From positions 1-64,000 of the forward strand of contig WGMC01000036.1 in assembly GCA_016125265.1 (NCBI GenBank): DNA of 64,000 nt, written 5' to 3'. Origin of the DNA: Planctomycetaceae bacterium. Lineage in GTDB: Bacteria; Planctomycetota; UBA1135; GCA-002686595. The first letter of the stretch is position 1, and every line of letters begins with the position of its first letter. The position numbers and the translations under genes were made by a program. Of the stretch, positions 9,143 through 18,067 are shown one piece after another. Under the pieces are notes generated by a model that ran no database searches, was not told where the DNA came from, and saw only the letters and a program-made list of their open reading frames with translations.

Positions 9143-10842
9143 GCCGACCGGTCCGCCCCCAGTCCCTGCGCAGCGCCGACCGTCAAACGGCGTTCGCCGT
9201 GTTCTTGCTCCTGCTCGGGATCTACACGGCCACACTCTCCGCACCGTTCGACAACCCCGACGCGGAGGTCGAGTTCCAGACCACACGCTCGCTCGCCCTC
9301 GGCAAGGGGCTCGCCCTGACGGCGGAGACGCCGGAGGGCGCGGCGCTGATGGCCGTGCGGTTCAACCTGCGCGAGGGCACGGACGGCCGGCTCTACTCGT
9401 GGTTCGGCATCGGTCAGGCGGCCGCCGGTGTGCCGCTCTATTGGGCGGGCAGACTGGCGTCGGCGGGGCTGCCAGAACTGGAGGAGCGCCACCGGAGCAG
9501 CGAGCCGCACATGGGGGTCGCGCGCAGTGAGTACCTGCCGCGGCTCCTCGTGGCGTGGCGCAATCCGCTGCTCGGAGCTGCGACCGCGGCGCTGCTCGTG
9601 TTCGCGGCGCGCCGCCTCGGTGCCACGCGGCCCGCGGCGTTTGGTGCGGCCCTTGTGTACGGCGCGGCGACGTTCGCGTGGCCCCAGGCGCGTTCCGCCC
9701 TGAGCGACGTCCAGGCGACGTTCCTGTTGGTGCTCGCGTTCGACGGGTGGCTGCGGGCGCGGGAGAGTTTCTCGCGTCTCGGCCGGCCGCGGCGGCGCGA
9801 CCTGGTGCTGTTCGGCGCGGCCGCCGGCGCCGCCGGATTGACGCGCATCGCCGTGGCACCGGCGCTCGTGGTGTTGGCGCTCGCGCTGCTCGCGACCTTG
9901 GTGCGCGGGCACCGCGGGCTGCGCAGTGTGCCGCTCCTGCGGCGGCGCTCCGGACCGCGGGCCCTCGCGGCGGACCTGGCCCTCGCGTTCGCGCCCGCGG
10001 CGGCGGCGGCGGCGCTGTGGCTCGCGGCGAACCACCTGCGTTTTGGCAACGCCCTCGAATCCGGTTACGGCGCGGCCCTCGGCACGTTCTTCGGGTACCC
10101 GCCCGAACTAGGCCTCGCGGGGCTTTGGATTTCGCCCGGGCGCGGCCTCGTGTGGCTGGCGCCGCTCGTGCTGTTGGTGCCATTGGGGCTGTGGCGCATC
10201 CGCGCGGACCGGGCGGCGCTGTTGGTCGTGCTCGGCGCGAGCGCGGCGCTCTTCGCATTGGTCGCGCCGACGCAGGGGTGGCATGGTGCTTGGACGTTTG
10301 GTCCGCGGTACGCCCTGCCGGCGCTCGCGCTCCTTTGGTCCGGCGTTGCGCTGGCGCTCGATGGCTTGGCGCAGGCGCGGCTCTTGCCGTGGGTCGCGGG
10401 TCCGCTCGTGTTGTTCGGACTCGTGGCGAACCTGGGCGGTGTGCTGGTGGACCATCCGACCCACCAGGACCTGGCGCTCCGCGCCGCGGCCATCGAGTGG
10501 CCCGAGGCCGGGCCCGCCGACGGGCGCGAGGCCGATGAAGCGCGCTTTTTGAACGTGCAGTGGGACTGGCGTTTTGCCGCGCCTTGGGCCCACTGGCGCA
10601 TCCTGCGCCACCGGGTCGCCGGGCTTGGGGAGGAGTTTCCCGTGCGGCGTGTTTTCGGCGTGGACGACCCTGCGCTGCTCGTGCCCAACCACGCCAGGGA
10701 TCGGGGCTTTTCGCACTTCGCTTGGGTCGACCTGGCGGAACGTCTCCGCGTGGGCGCGGCCCTGGTCCTGGCACTGTGCGCGGCGGCGCTCTCGAGCGGC
10801 GCCGTTTTCGCGGTGCGCGCGCTCGATCCGACCCGGCCGTGA
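9139..10842 (+). CDS. Polytopic membrane protein, PMT-like
   Basis: 567-residue integral membrane protein. The first helix is followed by FDNPDAEVEFQTTRSLALGK, a pattern like the first periplasmic loop of PMT-family and related lipid-linked sugar transferases. It also has YSWFGIGQA, then about ten helices, a short soluble segment with NVQWDWRFAAPWAHWRIL (about 465-485), and a final helix near the C-terminus. The GTG start overlaps the preceding stop (GTGA), so it is co-translated with the two genes before it. Enzymatic role inferred only from topology and loop pattern. Confidence 0.6.
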   Translation: MSRPVRPQSLRSADRQTAFAVFLLLLGIYTATLSAPFDNPDAEVEFQTTRSLALGKGLALTAETPEGAALMAVRFNLREGTDGRLYSWFGIGQAAAGVPLYWAGRLASAGLPELEERHRSSEPHMGVARSEYLPRLLVAWRNPLLGAATAALLVFAARRLGATRPAAFGAALVYGAATFAWPQARSALSDVQATFLLVLAFDGWLRARESFSRLGRPRRRDLVLFGAAAGAAGLTRIAVAPALVVLALALLATLVRGHRGLRSVPLLRRRSGPRALAADLALAFAPAAAAAALWLAANHLRFGNALESGYGAALGTFFGYPPELGLAGLWISPGRGLVWLAPLVLLVPLGLWRIRADRAALLVVLGASAALFALVAPTQGWHGAWTFGPRYALPALALLWSGVALALDGLAQARLLPWVAGPLVLFGLVANLGGVLVDHPTHQDLALRAAAIEWPEAGPADGREADEARFLNVQWDWRFAAPWAHWRILRHRVAGLGEEFPVRRVFGVDDPALLVPNHARDRGFSHFAWVDLAERLRVGAALVLALCAAALSSGAVFAVRALDPTRP

Positions 10843-10969
10843 CGGCCAGACGCCTTTGGGCGCAGGGGCGGCCGTTGCGCGCGCGATGCGGGTCCCGCGC
10901 GCGGCTTTCGAAGCGTCGGCGCGGCGCGGCGCCCTCAAGCGCCCGGGTCGGTCCGCCGATGGCCAGCGG

Positions 10970-11767
10970 GTGATCCCGATCGCCCGATGGCTGGCTGTGT
11001 TGGTGCTCGGCGCGGCCCCGTGGGCGCCGGGCCAGGGGGCTCCTCGAGAGGTGCCGGATGGACCGCCGCCCGTGGGCGACGACATCGCCGGCCTCCCGTT
11101 CGACGACCTCGGTCCGCCGGACCTGGTGCGCGAGGAGCTGTTCGAGCTCCGCCGGGGGCCCGCCGACGCCGGTCCGGCGGGTGGCGCCGAGGGCTGGGCG
11201 CGCCTCGTGACCAGCCGCCGGCCGGGCGAGTGGGACCAGGTCGAGCTCGAACTGGGGCTCTTCGCCGGCGAACTGGTGCTGCACCAGGTGGAGCGACGCA
11301 CCAAGGATTCCCGCGAGTTGGTCTACCGCGAGCGCCGTCCCAACCACGGCCGCACGCTGCGGGTGCAGTGGCGCGGCCACGGGGATGCTGCCCAGATGGA
11401 GCGGGTGGAGTGGGCCGGGCGCGACCGGTTGCATCGCCGGGCCACGGGCCCGGTGCCCGAAACGCCGCTGTTCGCCGCCGAGTTGCCGCGGCTCGGGGCC
11501 GGGCCGCACGGCCACCGGCCGATCTACTGGCCCGCCGCGGACCGCGAGGAGCAGCTCGGCGCGCGCCACATCGGCCTTGCCGGCATCCGGCTCGTCTTCT
11601 GGCAGGACGGACGCGGAGACTTGGTGCAGTGGCGCCTGTTCGGCAGGGGCGAGCTGCTTGGATTCGGCTTCGGCCAGGGCGGACTCGTGGCGTGGCGCGC
11701 CGGGGAGGAGCGAGTGCGGGTCCTGCGCGCCCGATTTGCGCCGCAGGAGCCCCGCCGCCAGCCCTGA
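10970..11767 (+). CDS. Secreted protein of unknown function
   Basis: 265-residue product. The GTG at 10970 was chosen because it opens a clean signal peptide (IPIARWLAVLVLGAAPWAPG); an in-frame ATG at 10886 would add 28 basic residues ahead of it. The mature part is rich in Arg/Glu, with paired strand-like segments (DQVELELGLFAGELVLHQVE, RLVFWQDGRGDLVQWRLFG) suggesting an all-beta fold. No family recognised. Last gene of the rightward run that begins at 5430, after a 127-base gap. Confidence 0.55.
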   Translation: MIPIARWLAVLVLGAAPWAPGQGAPREVPDGPPPVGDDIAGLPFDDLGPPDLVREELFELRRGPADAGPAGGAEGWARLVTSRRPGEWDQVELELGLFAGELVLHQVERRTKDSRELVYRERRPNHGRTLRVQWRGHGDAAQMERVEWAGRDRLHRRATGPVPETPLFAAELPRLGAGPHGHRPIYWPAADREEQLGARHIGLAGIRLVFWQDGRGDLVQWRLFGRGELLGFGFGQGGLVAWRAGEERVRVLRARFAPQEPRRQP

Positions 11768-12083
11768 CGACGGCGGCCAGTTGCCGCGCTCTTACAGGCA
11801 AGCCAAGAAGGTCGGACTGGGCGGGGCGTTATCCTCGACGGGCCCCGTTCCGCCGTTCCCCACCCTTGCAGGGGCGCGTCCTCGGGCCCAAGGACGTGGG
11901 TCGGTGGGTTCCCCGGGGACCCCATCGTCTCCGATCGAGGTCGCCGTAACCGCGGCGCCTCGCCCGGTCGTTCTCGCGCCCTGAGCCTGGCCCCCGCCGC
12001 GCCTCCTGTTGCCGTTGTTCCCCTCCGCACAGCCCCACTCTGCCCCCGGCCGCCCCAGCCCCGGGGTTCCCCCCGCGAACCCC
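11768..12083. other. Intergenic region upstream of the efflux operon
   Basis: No convincing gene on either strand. A pyrimidine-rich 12000-12080 stretch precedes the TolC-like gene. The region presumably holds its promoter, but I could not identify a confident -35/-10 pair, operator or riboswitch. Confidence 0.4.
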
Positions 12084-13742
12084 GTGAAACGCCGCGCCAA
12101 ACGCCCCATCCCGGTCGTCCTCGCCGCCCTCGGCGTCTTGGCACTCGCCGGCTGCCGCAGCGCCGAGCAGTACGCGGAGAACGCGGACCGCGACGCCTAC
12201 GAAATCGTCGCCGCGCGCAGGGCTGCGCTGGCGGCGGACGCGGGGAACTTCTCGATCGAGCGCCCCGCGGACAACCTGCGCGCGGAACTGCTGGAGCGAC
12301 CCGAGTCGGAACGCACGCTCGGGCCCTTGGACTTGGCGCGCTGCCTCGAGATCGCCGCCGAGAACGCGCGCAACTACCAGAGCCAGCGGGAGGCGCTGTT
12401 CCTGACGGCCCTCGATCTGACGCTCGAGCGGTTCCGTTTCGCGGTGCAGACGGGTGGTTCCCTGCGCGCGTTGGTTTCGGGCGACGGGGACGAGGCGACC
12501 GACGCGTCCGTCGGCGGCAGCGTCGGCTTCACCAAGCTGCTCGGCAGCGGAGCGCTCATCGTCGGCGGGCTGGGGATCGACCTGTTCCGCAGCCTGCTGT
12601 CGAGCGACGGCTGGGACGCGGTTTCCACGGCGAACTTCTCGATCACCCAGCCCCTGCTCGCCGGTTTCGGCCGCCGCATCGTCGAAGAGCCCTTGACGCA
12701 GGCGGAGCGCAACGTGGTGTACGCCGTGCGCAGCTACGAGCGTTTCCGGCGCTCGTTCGCGTTCGACGTCGCGTCGCGGGTGTACCGCATCCTGCAGCAG
12801 CACGACAACCTGGTGAACGAGCAGGCGAACTACGACAGCTTGGAGGCCCTGCGCAGGCGGAACGAGGCCCTTGCGCAATCGGGGCGCCTGTCGGAGATCC
12901 AGGTGGACCAGGCGCGGCAGGACGTGCTGCGCGCGGAGAGTCGCCTGATCGACGCGCGCCAACGCCTCGAGGGGCTCTACGACGATTTCAAACTGTTCCT
13001 CGGGCTGCCCGTCGAGACGCATTTCGAACTGGACGCCGCGGACCTCGTCGCGTTGGTCGATGCGGGCATCGAGGTGTTCGACGTGGAGGAGCACGAGGCG
13101 ATTGCGCTCGCTCTCGAGCTGCGCCTCGACCACCAGTCGGTGCTCGACCGCGTCGACGACGCGGAGCGGCGTGTGTACGTCGCGAAAGATGCGCTGCGCG
13201 GGGTGCTGGACGTCGAGTTCGACGTGGGCGCGACCAGCGAAGTCGGCAAGCCGCTCGACTTCCGCGGCGACAATGTCGATTGGAGCCTCGGGCTCAACCT
13301 GGATCTGCCGTTCGAGCGTCTGCCCCAGCGCAACGCCTACCGCGAGCGGTTGATCAACCTGGAGGCGGCCCGTCGCGATGCGGAGGAATCCCGCGACGGA
13401 TTGCTGTTGCAGGTGCGCGCGGCCCTGCGCGAGTTGACCAGCCGCCGCCAGACCTACGAGATCCAGCGCAATTCGACGGCTCTCGCGGAACGGCGCGTCG
13501 AGAGCACGCGCCTCAACTTCGAAGCCGGTCGCGCGGAGACGCGTGATCTCCTCGAAGCCCAGAACGCGCTCCTCGAGGCGCGCAACGCCCTGACGAGCGC
13601 GCTGGTGGACCACCGCTTGGCGGCACTGGCCCTCTACCGCGACATGGAACTCCTGCGTGTGGACGAAGGGGGGCTCGCGATCGAGCTCGAACCTCTCGTT
13701 CTGCTGCGCGAAAACGCCCTGCCCCTCGGGATCGAATCATGA
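12084..13742 (+). CDS. TolC-like outer-membrane efflux lipoprotein
   Basis: 552-residue outer-membrane factor of tripartite efflux pumps. The GTG at 12084 was chosen because it opens a lipoprotein signal (KRRAKRPIPVVLAALGVLALAGC, lipobox LAGC); an in-frame TTG at 12009 only adds a Pro-rich tail. Two long alpha-helical repeats follow (about 250-330 and 420-530), with Arg/Glu/Gln-rich heptads such as ALRRRNEALAQSGRLSEIQV and LNFEAGRAETRDLLEAQNAL, the latter typical of OEP repeats. First gene of a four-gene operon; its stop overlaps the adaptor ATG (ATGA). Confidence 0.85.
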   Translation: MKRRAKRPIPVVLAALGVLALAGCRSAEQYAENADRDAYEIVAARRAALAADAGNFSIERPADNLRAELLERPESERTLGPLDLARCLEIAAENARNYQSQREALFLTALDLTLERFRFAVQTGGSLRALVSGDGDEATDASVGGSVGFTKLLGSGALIVGGLGIDLFRSLLSSDGWDAVSTANFSITQPLLAGFGRRIVEEPLTQAERNVVYAVRSYERFRRSFAFDVASRVYRILQQHDNLVNEQANYDSLEALRRRNEALAQSGRLSEIQVDQARQDVLRAESRLIDARQRLEGLYDDFKLFLGLPVETHFELDAADLVALVDAGIEVFDVEEHEAIALALELRLDHQSVLDRVDDAERRVYVAKDALRGVLDVEFDVGATSEVGKPLDFRGDNVDWSLGLNLDLPFERLPQRNAYRERLINLEAARRDAEESRDGLLLQVRAALRELTSRRQTYEIQRNSTALAERRVESTRLNFEAGRAETRDLLEAQNALLEARNALTSALVDHRLAALALYRDMELLRVDEGGLAIELEPLVLLRENALPLGIES

Positions 13743-15460
13743 AGGTCGGCATCTGGATCCTGGGCCTCGCCCTCGTCGGCGGCGGTCTGTTCTTCGCGCG
13801 CGGCACACTCTTCGGGGGCCAAGGCGCCCAAGTCGCGATCGAGGGCGCGAAGGTCCGCCGTGGTCCCCTGCGCATCAACGTGATCGAGCGCGGCAACCTG
13901 CGCGCCGCCAAGAACGTCGAGCTCGTCAGCGAACTGGAGGGCAACTCGACCATCCTCTACCTGATCCCCGAGGGGACCCGAGTGGAGAAGGGCACGCTGG
14001 TCGCCGAACTCGATGCGACCGCCCTGGTCGAGAAGCGCGTCACGCAGGAGATCTCGGTGCAAAACGCCGAGGGCGCCTTCGTGAAGGCCCGCCAGAACCT
14101 CGAGATCCAGCGCAGCCAAAACGTCAGCGACGTCGCATTGGCGGAGCGCACCCTGGACTTCGCGCGGCGCGACCAACTCAAGTACCTGGAGGGCGACTGG
14201 CCCCAGCAGCTCCAGGCGGCGGAGGACGCGATCCTCTTGGCCGAGGAGGACCTGAAGCGCGCCGAGGACCAACTCAAGTGGTCGAAGGACCTGGCTGCCC
14301 AGGGTTTCCTGACGCGCACGGAGTTGGAGGCGGACGAACTCGCCTTCAAACGCGCCGAGATCAAGGTCGAACAGACCAAGCGCGAGAAGGTGCTGGCGGC
14401 GGAGTTCGACTTCCCGCGGGAGAGCCGCCGGCTCGAGGCCGACGTCGAAGAAGCCGTGCGCGAGTTGGCGCGGGTGAACCTGCAGGCCGAAGCGCGGCTC
14501 GTCGACTACGAAGCGGACCTGCGCACCAGCAAGACGCGCCTCGACCTCGAGAACGAGAAGCTCGCCCGCTACGCCGAACAGATCGAACGGGCCAAGATCT
14601 ACGCACCGGTTTCCGGGATGGTGGTGTACGCCCAGGAGCGCGGCAACCGCTGGGGCAGCAGTGAGTCCGCGATCGCCGAGGGAGTCACGGTGCGCGAGCG
14701 CCAATCGATCATCACGATCCCCGCCTCCGACGCGATGATCGCCCAGGCGTCCTTGCACGAGTCGAAGCTCGAGCAGGTGCAAGAGGGCCAGCGTGTGATC
14801 GTGCGTGTCGACGCGCTGCCCGACCGCGAGTTCCAGGGGCGCGTGGAGTCGAAGGCCGTGCTGCCCGACCAGAACTCGTGGATGGCGAACCCCAACCTGC
14901 GTGTGTACCGCTGCGACATCGAGATCCTCGACACGGACCTGCGCATGCGTCCGGGCATGAGCTGCAGCCTGGAAGTCGTCGTCGAGGACCTCGTCGACGT
15001 GCTCTACGTGCCGGTCCAGGCGGTGTTCCTCGACGCAGGGCAGCGGGTGGTCTTCGTGTCCGGTCCCACCGGCCCTGAGATGCGCCCGGTCGAGGTGGGG
15101 CGACACAACCCGGCTTGGGTCGAGATCCGCTCGGGCCTCTCCGAGGGCGAAACGGTGTTGCTCGCGCAGCCCGAGGGCTTCCGTCTGCGCTCCGCGTTGG
15201 CCGAGGAACCGGAGCCTGCGGCTGAGGAAGCGCCGCCGCTGGGCGGCGGTGCGGCGCCGGGCGAGCGCTCCGGCCGATCGATGAATGGCGCTGGAGCCGA
15301 GGGCGCGGGTCCCGGCGCGGGCGCGCGCGGCGAGCGCGGTGCGGGCCGTGGCGACGGCGCTGGCCGCAGCGAGGGCGGCGCGCCGCGCGCGGCACCAGGC
15401 GGGGCCCCGGGCGCCAGTGGCACTCCGCGCGAAGGCCGACCGGCGGGGACGCAGGGTTGA
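13739..15460 (+). CDS. MacA-like periplasmic adaptor (HlyD/RND-MFP family)
   Basis: 573-residue membrane-fusion protein linking the MacB-like transporter to the TolC-like channel. It has one N-terminal helix (GIWILGLALVGGGLFFARG), a split lipoyl domain (IPEGTRVEKGTLVAEL ... KIYAPVSGMVVYAQERGNRW), a long coiled-coil hairpin between about residues 100 and 275, a beta-barrel with VRVDALPDREFQGRVES, and a membrane-proximal domain with VPVQAVFLDAGQ. The last 80 residues are a Gly/Ala/Arg-rich low-complexity tail, unusual for this family. It overlaps its neighbours at both ends (ATGA, TTGA). Confidence 0.88.
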   Translation: MKVGIWILGLALVGGGLFFARGTLFGGQGAQVAIEGAKVRRGPLRINVIERGNLRAAKNVELVSELEGNSTILYLIPEGTRVEKGTLVAELDATALVEKRVTQEISVQNAEGAFVKARQNLEIQRSQNVSDVALAERTLDFARRDQLKYLEGDWPQQLQAAEDAILLAEEDLKRAEDQLKWSKDLAAQGFLTRTELEADELAFKRAEIKVEQTKREKVLAAEFDFPRESRRLEADVEEAVRELARVNLQAEARLVDYEADLRTSKTRLDLENEKLARYAEQIERAKIYAPVSGMVVYAQERGNRWGSSESAIAEGVTVRERQSIITIPASDAMIAQASLHESKLEQVQEGQRVIVRVDALPDREFQGRVESKAVLPDQNSWMANPNLRVYRCDIEILDTDLRMRPGMSCSLEVVVEDLVDVLYVPVQAVFLDAGQRVVFVSGPTGPEMRPVEVGRHNPAWVEIRSGLSEGETVLLAQPEGFRLRSALAEEPEPAAEEAPPLGGGAAPGERSGRSMNGAGAEGAGPGAGARGERGAGRGDGAGRSEGGAPRAAPGGAPGASGTPREGRPAGTQG

Positions 15461-16218
15461 GCCGAGACTCCGCCACCCAAACCGGCGCAGACACGTCGCC
15501 GTCGCACGGCGCGGAGACTCGCCGCAGCACCCTCGAGCCCGTTGCGGTGCTCGACGGTGTGAGCCGCGTCTACAACATGGGCGGCCAGTCGCTCCGCGCG
15601 CTCGATCGGTTCTCCTTCGAGTTCCGCCGCGGCGAATACTGGTCCATCATGGGCAGCTCCGGCAGCGGCAAGTCCACTTTGCTGAACATCCTGGGTTGCA
15701 TCGACCGGCCCACGGAGGGCCGCTATTTGGTGCGCGGCGAGGACACGGGGCGCCTCGACGACGACGCGCTGAGCGAACTGCGCAGCCGCCACCTGGGATT
15801 CATCTTCCAGAGTTACAACCTGATCGCGCAGCTCGACGTTCTCGAGAACATCACCGTGCCGCTGCTCTACCAGGACGATCCGCCGAAAGACGGCTGGGAG
15901 CGCGCCAAGCACCTGGCCGAGCGTGTCGGTCTGGGCTCGCGCCTGCACCACCGGCCGCGCGAGCTTTCGGGCGGCCAGCAGCAGCGGGTGGCGATTGCCC
16001 GTGCGCTGATCAACGATCCCGCGATGATCCTGGCCGACGAGGCGACAGGCAACCTGGACAGCAAGACCGCCGAGGAGATCCTAGCTCTCTTCGACGAACT
16101 CCACGGCGAGGGCAAGACCATCGTGATCGTGACCCACGAACCGGACGTGGGCGAACGCGCCCAACACCTTCTGCGGTTGAAGGACGGCTGCATCGAAGAG
16201 GTGCGCCACCAGCGCTGA
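15457..16218 (+). CDS. MacB/LolD-type ABC transporter ATPase
   Basis: 253-residue ATPase with Walker A GSSGSGKST, Q-loop FIFQSYNLI, ABC signature LSGGQQQRVAIARA, Walker B MILADE, D-loop TGNLDS and H-loop VTHEPD. These are the residues of the MacB/LolD/FtsE branch, which power mechanotransmission pumps and lipoprotein exporters. It starts at TTG overlapping the adaptor stop (TTGA); about 25 residues precede the ABC core. The ATPase and permease are separate genes here, whereas E. coli MacB is one chain. Confidence 0.9.
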   Translation: MSRDSATQTGADTSPSHGAETRRSTLEPVAVLDGVSRVYNMGGQSLRALDRFSFEFRRGEYWSIMGSSGSGKSTLLNILGCIDRPTEGRYLVRGEDTGRLDDDALSELRSRHLGFIFQSYNLIAQLDVLENITVPLLYQDDPPKDGWERAKHLAERVGLGSRLHHRPRELSGGQQQRVAIARALINDPAMILADEATGNLDSKTAEEILALFDELHGEGKTIVIVTHEPDVGERAQHLLRLKDGCIEEVRHQR

Positions 16219-16225
16219 CACTCCC

Positions 16226-17497
16226 ATGGACTCCGGACTCCTCCGTGTGGTGCGCCTCGGGGTGCGCAGCCTGCTGCTGCACCGCCTGCGCAGTGCTTTG
16301 ACGACCCTGGGTGTGCTCTTTGGCACCAGCAGCGTGATCGCGATGCTCGCCATCGGCGAGGGCGCCAGCGAAGAGGCCCAGGAGCAGATCCGTCTGCTCG
16401 GCAGCCAGAACGTCATCCTGCGCAGCGTCAAGCCACCGGACGACCCGAACCAGGGCAACCAGCGCATGCGCGTGGTGGTGTATGGGCTGACCAACGACGA
16501 TCTGCTGCGCATCCAGGAGACGTTTCCCGCGGTCAAGGAGATCGTGCCGCTGAAGGAGGTGAGCCAGGAGGTGCGTTACCTCGACCGAGTGCTCACCCCT
16601 CGGGTCATCGCCGCGCCGCCCGACTACCAGCGCACGACGGGCCGCATGTTGCTCTCGGGCCGCTTCCTGTCCGAGTCCGACGAGCGGCAGATCGCCAGCG
16701 TGGCCGTCGTGGGTTACGAAGTCGCGCGGCACCTCTTCCCCCTGGAGGACCCGCTCGGCAAGAACGTGCGAGTCGGCGGCGACTACTTCACCGTGGTGGG
16801 GGTGCTGGCCCCGCGGGTGCGCCAGTCGTCGGACCGCGGCCGGCCCGGCGCCGATACGACGTCCGAGGTGTTCGTGCCCTTCGAGACGGCGCGCAAGCGT
16901 TTTGGAGATCTCTCCGTGCGCATGCGCGCGGGCAGCCAGGACATCGAGCAGATCGAACTGCACGAGATCATCCTCGCCGTGGACTCGCCCGAGAACGTCG
17001 AGTTCGTGGCCTCGGCGTCCCGCGAGATGTTGGGGCGTTTCCACGAGCAGCAGGACTACGAGGTGGTGGTGCCCCTCGAGTTGCTCGCGCAGGCCGCCGA
17101 AACGAAGCGCATCTTCAACATCGTCTTGGGTTCGATCGCGGGAATCAGCCTCTTGGTCGGTGGCATCGGCATCATGAACGTGATGCTCGCCACGGTCACC
17201 GAGCGCACCCGCGAGATCGGCATCCGCCGGGCGCTCGGCGCCAAACGGCGCCACATCGTCACGCAGTTCCTGGTCGAGACCGTGGTGCTCTCCGTGGGCG
17301 GCGGCGCGATGGGGGTGGTGCTCGGCCTCTTCATCCCGATGGTGGTCGAACGCTACGCGGACATGCGCACGGTGGTCACGCCGCTGGCGCCGACCCTGGC
17401 GTTCAGCATCTCCGCCCTGACGGGTGTGGTGTTCGGCCTGTACCCCGCGTGGCGCGCCGCACGAATGGACCCGGTCGAAGCCCTGCGGCACGAGTGA
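16226..17497 (+). CDS. MacB-type ABC transporter permease
   Basis: 423-residue permease with one N-terminal helix (about 20-45), a large periplasmic MacB_PCD domain (about 50-285) and three C-terminal FtsX-type helices starting at IVLGSIAGISLLVGGIGIMNVML. The cytoplasmic coupling stretch TERTREIGIRRALGAKRR is diagnostic of MacB. It starts 7 bases after the ATPase stop. With the three preceding genes it should form a tripartite efflux or lipoprotein/peptide export complex; the substrate is not evident. Confidence 0.9.
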   Translation: MDSGLLRVVRLGVRSLLLHRLRSALTTLGVLFGTSSVIAMLAIGEGASEEAQEQIRLLGSQNVILRSVKPPDDPNQGNQRMRVVVYGLTNDDLLRIQETFPAVKEIVPLKEVSQEVRYLDRVLTPRVIAAPPDYQRTTGRMLLSGRFLSESDERQIASVAVVGYEVARHLFPLEDPLGKNVRVGGDYFTVVGVLAPRVRQSSDRGRPGADTTSEVFVPFETARKRFGDLSVRMRAGSQDIEQIELHEIILAVDSPENVEFVASASREMLGRFHEQQDYEVVVPLELLAQAAETKRIFNIVLGSIAGISLLVGGIGIMNVMLATVTERTREIGIRRALGAKRRHIVTQFLVETVVLSVGGGAMGVVLGLFIPMVVERYADMRTVVTPLAPTLAFSISALTGVVFGLYPAWRAARMDPVEALRHE

Positions 17498-17510
17498 CCG
17501 CGCAAAAGGA

Positions 17511-17845
17511 ATGGGCCGGGCCTTCAGCCCGGACCGGTTCTGCCGCAACACCTGGGGCGTTGCCCCAGGCTACGATCGGACGGGGCGTTGCCCCTTGCAC
17601 CACACCGTCCGCGCACGCGCGTCGGCCGCACATGCACGACGGCCGCACATGCACGACGGCCGCACATGCACGCGGGCCGCGGATGTACGTCGGCCACGCA
17701 CGCGCGTCCGCCACGCATGGACGTCGGCCGCGCGTGCACGTCGACGAACGCGATGGACGAGCGCCAACGGCGCGACCGATAGTAGCCTGGGGCATCGCCC
17801 CAGGTTTGTCGGAATAAGGATGCAAGGGCCGAAGGCCCGCTCCAT
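17511..17845. repeat. Family B inverted-repeat element, copy 1
   Basis: Bounded by ATGGGCCGGGCCTTCAGCCC (17511-17530) and GGGCCGAAGGCCCGCTCCAT (17826-17845), imperfect inverted repeats of each other. Inside are two CCTGGGGC-N3-GCCCCAGG palindromes (17551-17569, 17786-17804) and an array of 17-bp units. It sits between the convergent ABC permease and ComM genes, 13 bases after the permease stop, where it could act as a two-way transcript-end structure. No plausible protein is encoded. Confidence 0.75.
17607..17742. repeat. Eight degenerate 17-bp tandem units
   Basis: Consensus GGCCGCACATGCACGAC; the units at 17624-17640 and 17641-17657 are identical, the others diverge. The period of 17 is not a multiple of three, which argues against coding. 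Units 6-8 plus flank recur in the next element as part of an exact 81-bp direct repeat (17694-17774 equals 17880-17960). There is no spacer diversity, so this is not CRISPR. Confidence 0.8.
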
Positions 17846-17862
17846 CGCAACGTGCCAACCGC

Positions 17863-18032
17863 ATGGGCCGGGCCTTCAGCCACGCACGCGCGTCCGCCAC
17901 GCATGGACGTCGGCCGCGCGTGCACGTCGACGAACGCGATGGACGAGCGCCAACGGCGCGGCTCGATACTAGCCTGGGGCCACGCCCCAGGTTGGTTGTG
18001 AAAGGCCGGCGAGGGCTGAAGGCCCGCTCCAT
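17863..18032. repeat. Family B inverted-repeat element, copy 2
   Basis: Same termini as copy 1 (ATGGGCCGGGCCTTCAGC at 17863-17880; GGGCTGAAGGCCCGCTCCAT at 18013-18032), with one CCTGGGGC-N3-GCCCCAGG palindrome (17973-17991) and only about three of the 17-bp units. It shares an exact 81-bp segment with copy 1, which indicates a recent tandem duplication or recombination between copies. Confidence 0.75.
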
Positions 18033-18067
18033 CCGCCACGCACCGATCGATGCGTTGAGCGACCCCA

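Noticed and set aside
9362..11569. Long leftward open frame opposite the membrane-protein genes
   Set aside because: Arg/Pro/Ala-rich translation without domains, antisense to well-supported genes; a product of very high GC content.
17607..17742. CRISPR array
   Set aside because: 17-bp units directly abut with no unique spacers and gradual divergence; this is a simple tandem repeat.
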